A DNA stretch of 64,000 bases from DALYDK01 sp031973215. Lineage in GTDB: Bacteria; Patescibacteriota; Saccharimonadia; Saccharimonadales; CAIOMD01. The notes beneath the pieces were generated by a model, which searched no databases, was not told the origin of the DNA, and saw nothing but the letters and a program-made list of their open reading frames with translations. Both the position numbers and the translations under genes were made by a program. Location of the stretch: assembly GCA_031973215.1 (NCBI GenBank), contig DALYDK010000005.1:1-64000 (forward strand). The letters are read 5' to 3'. Below, one piece after another: positions 58,095 to 64,000 of the stretch; the first letter of the stretch is position 1; every line of letters begins with the position of its first letter.

Positions 58095-58634
58095 ATGACA
58101 GACATAAAGCACGATAAATCCACTAAATTATTATGGGTAGATTTAGAAATGACGGGGCTTAACCCAGAAACAGATAGAATGCTGGAAATTGCTGCTATTG
58201 TGACCGACTTTGACTTTAATGAACTAGATAGTTATGAATCAGTAATTAATCAGTCAGATGCAGTTTTAAATAACATGAATGAATGGTCAAGGCAGACGCA
58301 CGCCGCTAGTGGTTTGGTAGCAAAAATTAATAACGCTCCCACAGAACAAGCAGTTCAAAATAGCTTCACAGAATTTATAGACAAAAATTTTGGCAATGAG
58401 CCAGCGATTTTAGCGGGTAATAGCATTCACCAAGACCGTCGATTTATTAGACAATGGTGGCCACAAGTCGATAGTAAACTTCATTACAGAATGTTAGATG
58501 TATCTAGCTATAAAATAATTATGCAAAATAAATTTGGAAAAGAATTTACAAAAAAAGAGACCCACCGCGCCCTAGATGACATTAAAGAATCTATAGCCGA
58601 ACTAAAATTTTACCTAAAAACCTTGAACCAGTAA
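58095..58634 (+). CDS. orn: Oligoribonuclease
   Basis: 179 residues, DEDDh exonuclease. LLWVDLEMTGLNPETDRMLE (DxE, about residues 13-32), GNSIHQDRRFI (D), and HRALDDIKESIAEL (H and D). It degrades 2-5-base RNA ends. TGCTATAAT at 58079-58087 gives an extended -10 directly before the ATG, so leaderless. Confidence 0.95.
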   Translation: MTDIKHDKSTKLLWVDLEMTGLNPETDRMLEIAAIVTDFDFNELDSYESVINQSDAVLNNMNEWSRQTHAASGLVAKINNAPTEQAVQNSFTEFIDKNFGNEPAILAGNSIHQDRRFIRQWWPQVDSKLHYRMLDVSSYKIIMQNKFGKEFTKKETHRALDDIKESIAELKFYLKTLNQ

Positions 58635-58659
58635 CATAAAACCTTTAACCTATAAAACA

Positions 58660-58998
58660 ATGGAACATAAAGAAATTGAAGAATATGTTTTAAGTATGCC
58701 AAATTCTTGGTTAGACTATCCTTTTGGTGAGGATGTCGCAGTATATAAAGTTGGGCCAAAAAATTCGGCTGATTCAAAAATGTTTGCTCTAATTGCCGAA
58801 GGTTCTAGCCCGGTAAGGCTAAGTCTAAAATGTGATCCTAAATTGGCCCTGTTACTAAGGGAAAAATATGAAACTGTTTTGCCGGGATACCACTTAAACA
58901 AAAAACATTGGAACACAATTATTTGTAGCGGACAACTTAGTAACCAAGAAGTAAAAGATTTAATATTACACAGTTATAATTTAGTTGCTAATTTGTAG
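58660..58998 (+). CDS. MmcQ/YjbR-family DNA-binding-like protein
   Basis: 112 residues. SWLDYPFGEDVAVYKVGPK, MFALIAEG, RLSLKCDP and GYHLNKKHWNTI are the family marks. The fold resembles double-wing DNA-binding proteins; the role is not established. Its end overlaps the convergent gene by 11 bases. Confidence 0.9.
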   Translation: MEHKEIEEYVLSMPNSWLDYPFGEDVAVYKVGPKNSADSKMFALIAEGSSPVRLSLKCDPKLALLLREKYETVLPGYHLNKKHWNTIICSGQLSNQEVKDLILHSYNLVANL

Positions 58999-59599
58999 CA
59001 GGGGCGGTTGAGTTATTTGGATTCTCGCTATTTAGGCTAAGGTTTTCAAGTTGCTTGTACATTGCACCAATTTCTTCTTTGTATTTTCCGCTAGCCTTAG
59101 AATAAGCAACCTTTAGGTTATTGGCGTATTCATCAAGCCTATTTTGGTATATCCCGACGTAAGTTTGCTCAAAATTGCCGCTTGCCTCTGCGCTGGCTAG
59201 TAGTTCTGCATATTTTTTATCTTGAAACGGAGCAATGCTTTTAGAATTAACGCCGTTATCTTTAAGTATAATCAGAGTTTTTTGGTTTTGAGATTGTATT
59301 ACCGCACTGGCTGTTGTCATTATTTTATTAGTTTTGCTGTCTCGAACTTTTTCGGCTCCAATTGTAGTAATTTCAATTAAATCAGCTTGTTGAGCTGCTG
59401 GTTTAACCATTTCTTCTGCAAAACTTTTCTTTCCAGCGAAAAGTAGGTTATATCCTATTAAAAAAAGTATAAATACTACTGTGGCAATGATCGCTACAAC
59501 TATAATTCTAGATTTTGTATCATTACCACCAAGCAGACTTTTTTTAGAATTAGTCTGCGGGTTAGTTATAAATTCATAAGGATTTTTATTTGGTTGCAT
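58988..59599 (-). CDS. Membrane-anchored hypothetical protein
   Basis: 203 residues. A cytoplasmic start with NPYEFITNPQTNSKKSLLGG, one membrane helix (IIVVAIIATVVFILFLIGYN) and an external helical domain (about 65-190), ending in an Asn/Ser/Pro tail. Unrecognised family. Divergent from dnaG. Confidence 0.6.
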   Translation of the reverse strand: MQPNKNPYEFITNPQTNSKKSLLGGNDTKSRIIVVAIIATVVFILFLIGYNLLFAGKKSFAEEMVKPAAQQADLIEITTIGAEKVRDSKTNKIMTTASAVIQSQNQKTLIILKDNGVNSKSIAPFQDKKYAELLASAEASGNFEQTYVGIYQNRLDEYANNLKVAYSKASGKYKEEIGAMYKQLENLSLNSENPNNSTAPATN

Positions 59600-59668
59600 T
59601 ACATTTTAATTATATCAAAAACAGCCTTTATGGTTATTATTGTTTATAAGTGTAAAATTAGTATATAA

Positions 59669-61417
59669 ATGGATGCGGTTGAAGAAATAAAATCGAGGCT
59701 TTCTGTAGAGGAAGTAATTGGTGATTATATAGAACTAAAAAGGTCTGGTCGCAATTTTAAGGGACTTTCGCCTTTTTCTGCCGAAAAAACACCTAGTTTT
59801 ATGGTGAGCCCAGAAAAGCAAATCTGGCACGACTTTAGTAGCGGAAAGGGCGGTAACATCTTTTCTTTTGTAATGGAAATGGACGGAGTCGATTTTAAGA
59901 CTGCTCTTGAAATGCTGGCCAGAAAAGCAGGTGTAAATTTATCTGAATTTAGCGAAAAAAGAGGAACATATCAAAAAACCAAAGATGAAATGATCAAAGC
60001 CACAGAGCTAGCGGCAAAATATTACCAACATTCACTGCTCGAGAATAAACAAGCACTAGATTACGCAGTTAAAGTTAGGGGACTGAATAAGCAAACTATT
60101 GCTGATTTTAAAATTGGCTATTCTCCAATTGAGGGTCATGCTTTAGTTCACTTTTTAGAGAAGCGATCAATAGATGGCAACATATCCAAAAAAGCTGGAT
60201 TAGTGATTAATTCATACAAAGGCCCAAGGGATATGTTTAGGGGAAGGCTGATGGTATCACTTGCAGATATATCTGGCAATATTATTGGATTTACGGCTCG
60301 CCAAATTGAAGATGATCCAAACAGTCCAAAATATATAAACACTCCAGCAACTGCTATTTATGATAAAAGCCGCCATATTTTTGGGTTAAATTTAGCAAAA
60401 GAAGCTATTAGGCAAACTGGCTATGTTGTCATCGTAGAAGGTAATTTAGATGTAATAACATCGCATCAGTACGGAGTAAAAAACGTAGTGGCAACAGCTG
60501 GAACTGCCTTAACTAAAGATCAAATTAAAATTTTACTAAGGTTCACCCCTGACATAAGACTGTGTTTTGATCAAGACAAAGCCGGTATTAATGCCGCCGA
60601 AAGATCTATAACCGTTGCGCAGGGTGCTGGTGCACAGCTTTCAATAATTACCATAGATGGAGCTAAGGACCCTGACGAGTTAATAAAGAAAAACTTGGAA
60701 AGTTGGCAACAGGCAATAGAAAAGCCTCAGTATTCAATAGATTGGTTAATTGATAGATACATGAACCAGTTCGATATAAAAACCGCTAGTGGCAAGAAAA
60801 AATTTACAGATACTTTAATGCAAACTATAAATAAGCTAGATGACCCAATAGAAAAAGAGCATTATTATAAAAAATTAGCCCAATTAACTGAAGTTAGTTT
60901 AGATGCTGTTAGGCAAAAAAGTTCCGAACAAAGATTTGGCGTTGAGCACAAAAAAGCTCCAAAAAGAAATGACCTTAGTAGTACTGACGTGGATAGGTTT
61001 GCCTATGAAGATCAGCTGTTAAGCTTGCTTGTTTCGAATCCAACCACCCGAAGACTGATGGAGACTGAAAAAGGCGGTCTTGTGTTTCATACCCCTGAAA
61101 GACAACGTGTTTATGAGTATTTAGAGACAAATCCTCAAGTTTCTTTAACGCCCGAAATACCAGAAGATTTGAAAGATGTTGAAGACTATGTCAAAATATT
61201 AGTATTCAAAGCTGAAAATCCAGTCGACTCTATCAAAAGAGATAGCAATGATCGATTACGAGAATTAAAGGATTTAGTAAAAAAGTTAAAAATAGATAAT
61301 AAAAAAGAAAAAATTAATAAGTTAACAGAGCGGCAAAAAGAGCTCCAAGAAAAAGGAGAAATAGACGCCGCCCTGCTACTTACCGAGCAAATTAGAGATA
61401 TTTTAAAGGAAGGATAG
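59669..61417 (+). CDS. dnaG: DNA primase DnaG without zinc ligands
   Basis: 582 residues. N-terminal domain, RNA-polymerase core with TOPRIM (VVIVEGNLDVITSHQYG, about residues 252-268; FDQDKAGINAAERS), and a C-terminal helicase-binding part. The zinc-binding domain is present as sequence (GRNFKGLSPFSAEKTPSF, IWHDFSSGKGGN) but the usual CPFH...HCFGCG ligands read SPFS...HDFSSG, so all four are gone. It makes primers for the polymerase. Upstream of rpoD by 6 bases. Confidence 0.95.
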   Translation: MDAVEEIKSRLSVEEVIGDYIELKRSGRNFKGLSPFSAEKTPSFMVSPEKQIWHDFSSGKGGNIFSFVMEMDGVDFKTALEMLARKAGVNLSEFSEKRGTYQKTKDEMIKATELAAKYYQHSLLENKQALDYAVKVRGLNKQTIADFKIGYSPIEGHALVHFLEKRSIDGNISKKAGLVINSYKGPRDMFRGRLMVSLADISGNIIGFTARQIEDDPNSPKYINTPATAIYDKSRHIFGLNLAKEAIRQTGYVVIVEGNLDVITSHQYGVKNVVATAGTALTKDQIKILLRFTPDIRLCFDQDKAGINAAERSITVAQGAGAQLSIITIDGAKDPDELIKKNLESWQQAIEKPQYSIDWLIDRYMNQFDIKTASGKKKFTDTLMQTINKLDDPIEKEHYYKKLAQLTEVSLDAVRQKSSEQRFGVEHKKAPKRNDLSSTDVDRFAYEDQLLSLLVSNPTTRRLMETEKGGLVFHTPERQRVYEYLETNPQVSLTPEIPEDLKDVEDYVKILVFKAENPVDSIKRDSNDRLRELKDLVKKLKIDNKKEKINKLTERQKELQEKGEIDAALLLTEQIRDILKEG

Positions 61418-61423
61418 GCGCAC

Positions 61424-62530
61424 GTGGCAGATGATGCAAATCAACTAGACGAAGTTAAGAAAAACTTAATTGAAAAGGCTAAAAAAGACGGGAAAATTGA
61501 ACAAAGGGAAATTTTTAGCAAAATTGCTGACACACCCGAACACTTAGATCTTCTTGAGTCAATTTATCATGAGCTTTCAGAGGCTGGAGTTGAGCTGGTT
61601 CAGGTAGAAGAGCCAACCGCTGCAGATTTTGCAGTTGACGAGGAATGGGTAGATGAAGAAGAAGAGGTTGAAATAAATCCTCAGGTATTTTTAGACGACA
61701 TATCTGACGATTCAGTTCGGTTATATCTTAGAGAGATTGGTAAAATTCCACTACTGAGCGCAGAAGAAGAACTAGAACTCGCCCATAAGGTCGTTGAGGG
61801 AGACAAGAGGGCCAAAGACAAAATGGCCGAAGCAAATATGCGTTTGGTGGTTTCTATTGCAAAAAGATACGTTGGTCGAGGCCTAGATTTACTAGATTTA
61901 ATTCAAGAAGGAAACACCGGGTTACTTCGGGCTGTAGAAAAGTTTGACCCAGACAAAGGATTTAAGTTCAGCACCTATGCAACTTGGTGGATTCGACAGG
62001 CTATTACTAGAGCAATTGCCGATCAGGCTAGGACTATCCGTATTCCGGTTCATATGGTAGAAACTATAAATAAACTACTTAGAACTCAAAGGCGTTTAAC
62101 TCAAGACTTAAACCGCGAGCCAACCAATGAAGAGATAGCCAAAGAAATGGATCTTGAGGTTGAAAAAGTCGAACACATAATGAAGATTAAGCAAGATATT
62201 CATTCACTTGATCAATCTGTTAGAGACGATGAAGAAGATTCTGTACTAGGTGATTTTGTCGAAGACGAAGACACTATCACACCAGAGGAATCAGCTACCG
62301 GTCAACTACTTAAAGAGCACGTGAAAGAATTACTATCTAGCCTCAGTGAAAGAGAACAAAAAATAATCCGCCTTAGGTTTGGGCTAGAAGATGGAAAAAG
62401 CCACACTCTAGAAGAAGTAGGCCAAGAATTTAATGTTACCAGAGAGCGTATTAGGCAAATTGAGGCAAAAGCACTTGCCAAGCTTCGAAAACATAAAGAT
62501 GGCAAAAAACTTTTAGATTACATTAGATAA
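61424..62530 (+). CDS. rpoD: Primary sigma factor RpoD (sigma-70)
   Basis: 368 residues; GTG start 10 bases after AAGGAAGG. A short, acidic region 1.1-like start, region 1.2 (VRLYLREIGKIPLLSAEEEL), region 2 (RLVVSIAKRYVGRGLDLLDL, KFSTYATWWIRQAITRAI), region 3 and region 4 with VTRERIRQIEAKALAKLRK. The dnaG-rpoD order is the ancestral macromolecular synthesis operon (without rpsU). It explains the consensus TTGACA/TATAAT promoters seen here. Confidence 0.97.
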   Translation: MADDANQLDEVKKNLIEKAKKDGKIEQREIFSKIADTPEHLDLLESIYHELSEAGVELVQVEEPTAADFAVDEEWVDEEEEVEINPQVFLDDISDDSVRLYLREIGKIPLLSAEEELELAHKVVEGDKRAKDKMAEANMRLVVSIAKRYVGRGLDLLDLIQEGNTGLLRAVEKFDPDKGFKFSTYATWWIRQAITRAIADQARTIRIPVHMVETINKLLRTQRRLTQDLNREPTNEEIAKEMDLEVEKVEHIMKIKQDIHSLDQSVRDDEEDSVLGDFVEDEDTITPEESATGQLLKEHVKELLSSLSEREQKIIRLRFGLEDGKSHTLEEVGQEFNVTRERIRQIEAKALAKLRKHKDGKKLLDYIR

Positions 62531-62629
62531 TTTATTTGCTCAATTATTTTTTAAAGATAATAAAGTATATTTTTTGAATACTTTATTTCTGTTACACTCA
62601 AGTTAGAATCAAGTAACAGGGGCAAGCAT

Positions 62630-63442
62630 ATGTATAGTGAGACTAAGTCGCTGGCATTTCATAAAGTATCCTATATTTTTGCTGATTCCACATTTTCATC
62701 GAGTTCAAAATCTGTAAGTGATTTTTTTGATTTAGTTAATTCCGTAGAATTTAGCAACAAAACCTCGAAACAGCTTCATAGAATTTTGGAACTTTGGAAA
62801 GGGCACATACCGCGGGGTAGGGTCTCTGACAATACAAGAACTATTTTTTATAGTCTAAAGAATTTCTTATCAGATAATGAATTAGAGGAATACATAGTAT
62901 CTGATTATCTTAAAGCCCGAATTAAATACTATAGAAACTTTTCGGTTGATACAAAAGAAGATCAGTTAGAATATTTACACAATATAGTAGAAGCAGAAGG
63001 CTTACTATCCTGTTTTGCGCATGGTATGTCTAGAATGCAGTTAGATTTTTTTAAGCAAGATGCAAAATACAACTATCTACTATCCAGTTTGGTAAATATT
63101 GCTGCAGACAACTTTGAAATAAATTCTATTACACCAACATCAGAGCTAAAAAGGTATGGTCTTAAGACAATTAGTCTAAATGAGTACAATAGGCACCCTG
63201 GTGCATTTAGGGAATTTTTAGAGCATTTCATAGATGAAATTTTGTTTTACAAAAAACTATCAAATCAGTTCTCCAATAAACTACCCATAAAATTTAGGTT
63301 AGCCAAAAAAGTATCATCTAGCGCAGATCAAAGGTTACTAAAAAAAGTCTATTCTGACCCAGGTTGGCTATTTTATAACCATCCATCTAACTTAATGTCG
63401 TATAATTTAAAAAACAGCATTGCAAGGAGATTATATGCTTAG
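62630..63442 (+). CDS. Hypothetical protein, 270 residues
   Basis: Unrecognised. Helical, basic, many Phe/Tyr (DFFDLVNSVEFSNKTSKQLH; NTRTIFYSLKNFLSDNELEE). A His-containing helix FAHGMSRMQLDFF and a basic end. No signal peptide. It overlaps the next gene start by 8 bases, so probably co-translated with it. Confidence 0.55.
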   Translation: MYSETKSLAFHKVSYIFADSTFSSSSKSVSDFFDLVNSVEFSNKTSKQLHRILELWKGHIPRGRVSDNTRTIFYSLKNFLSDNELEEYIVSDYLKARIKYYRNFSVDTKEDQLEYLHNIVEAEGLLSCFAHGMSRMQLDFFKQDAKYNYLLSSLVNIAADNFEINSITPTSELKRYGLKTISLNEYNRHPGAFREFLEHFIDEILFYKKLSNQFSNKLPIKFRLAKKVSSSADQRLLKKVYSDPGWLFYNHPSNLMSYNLKNSIARRLYA

Positions 63443-64000
63443 TCTAATTTACATAGTGCTGGTGGGACTTTTATTTTTAATTGGCTTCTTTACAAATGTA
63501 AAGCTGCACAAACATATATTGTCTTTAGTTTTGTCTTGGCTTGTTATTATTTTACCAACTGTGGTGTTTATAGTTTGGGCTAAAAATAACAGCCTTGCGA
63601 GTGTTGGTGGATCTGGTTTTGAGCTTGCATTGTTGCTTAGCGCAAAGCTACTTTTTATTAGCACATTATCTGTTTTTGCATGGGGTTGGGTAAAGAAATT
63701 TGTCGTAGATTTTCAGCTATCTAGTATTTGGCCCTTATTATTTTTATATATACTTATTGCTCTTGCGTTTGCAGGAATAATTTTTAGGAGTGATAATTCC
63801 TGGAATTTCGCACTTTATGCGTTTATTATTGGAGCGGTTATTATGAGCTTGTCCAGGCTTATCTACTCGTTAAGATTTTGGATTTTTGAACTAGCGGCCC
63901 TTGTTATTTTTAGCGCAGTAACCTTTGTACAGTACTTATTTATGCAGGGTAGTATTTTTGATCAGTTTAATATTTCTAATTTATTATTCGGATTCGCGTT
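63435..64000 (+). CDS. Multi-helix membrane protein, cut by window end
   Basis: Open from the ATG at 63435 (AAGGAG 7 bases upstream) to the last base, at least 188 residues. About six membrane helices so far, e.g. LIYIVLVGLLFLIGFFTN, ILSLVLSWLVIILPTVVFIV and IWPLLFLYILIALAFAGIIF. No family recognised. Coupled to the gene before it by an 8-base overlap. Confidence 0.7.
   Translation, partial: MLSLIYIVLVGLLFLIGFFTNVKLHKHILSLVLSWLVIILPTVVFIVWAKNNSLASVGGSGFELALLLSAKLLFISTLSVFAWGWVKKFVVDFQLSSIWPLLFLYILIALAFAGIIFRSDNSWNFALYAFIIGAVIMSLSRLIYSLRFWIFELAALVIFSAVTFVQYLFMQGSIFDQFNISNLLFGFA

Overview
The window looks like a chromosomal origin region of a small-genome, AT-rich bacterium of the Candidate Phyla Radiation (Patescibacteria), most likely a Saccharibacterium (TM7). 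Reasons: the gene order jag-yidC-rnpA-rpmH / oriC / dnaA-dnaN-recF; ordinary stop usage (TGA is a stop, which argues against Gracilibacteria and Absconditabacteria); many genes with no recognisable Shine-Dalgarno and a -10 box abutting the start codon; a large type IV secretion-like system with a tandem array of small pilins; and almost no biosynthetic genes. The taxon is an inference from content, not from a marker tree.

Layout. 0.2-1.5 kb: a NYN-domain protein and a RHH/RelE toxin-antitoxin pair, separated from the next gene by a perfect 40-bp palindrome. 1.6-8.5 kb: the replication origin, with jag, yidC, rnpA and rpmH leaving to the left and dnaA, dnaN and recF to the right. 8.5-20.8 kb: one half of a secretion/pilus system. 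A leftward operon holds a VirB6/TrbL-like channel, a membrane protein, a giant protein with two M23 peptidase domains, a lysozyme-like/C39-like hydrolase and a small anchor protein. A rightward operon holds seven VirB2/TrbC-like pilins. 20.8-25.1 kb: PGI/PMI isomerase, two low-complexity proteins, and groES-groEL under a CIRCE operator. 25.2-29.8 kb: an accessory stretch with a phosphoribosyltransferase-like protein, three GC-rich mini-genes each associated with a GGTGGG-type hairpin, and an amidinotransferase-fold protein. 29.9-33.9 kb: the second secretion half (VirB4, TraC-like, PrgI). 33.9-40.7 kb: a MurE-type ligase, tsaD, valS, an HTH-HAD fusion and pyrH, overlaid by four parS-like palindromes. 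40.7-46.3 kb: mixed small genes, a P-loop ATPase cassette, rlmH, HIT and PH-domain proteins. 46.3-53.0 kb: three serine tRNAs and one Arg tRNA, an assembly gap of 100 N inside a repeated tRNA-Ser, comF, hsp20 and a MacB-type ABC exporter. 53.2-64 kb: a flavodoxin-fold reductase, a DUF1361 protein, argS, a GC-rich membrane mini-gene under a consensus promoter, a carbamoyltransferase behind an attenuator-like leader, oligoribonuclease, a DnaG primase without zinc ligands, rpoD, and a membrane protein cut by the window edge.

How it fits together. The window joins the replication start (dnaA, dnaN, recF, dnaG), a probable segregation centre (parS-like cluster about 30 kb from dnaA), and a complete-looking envelope machine (channel, ATPase, PrgI, pilins, two wall-cutting enzymes). 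In a host-dependent ultrasmall cell this machine could carry DNA uptake or host contact. The most unusual material is the family of GC-rich mini-genes with recurrent hairpins (26.9-28.9 kb, perhaps 56.3 kb too), the parS-like sites that impose the same heptapeptide on two unrelated proteins, and the pyrBI-like leader before the carbamoyltransferase.
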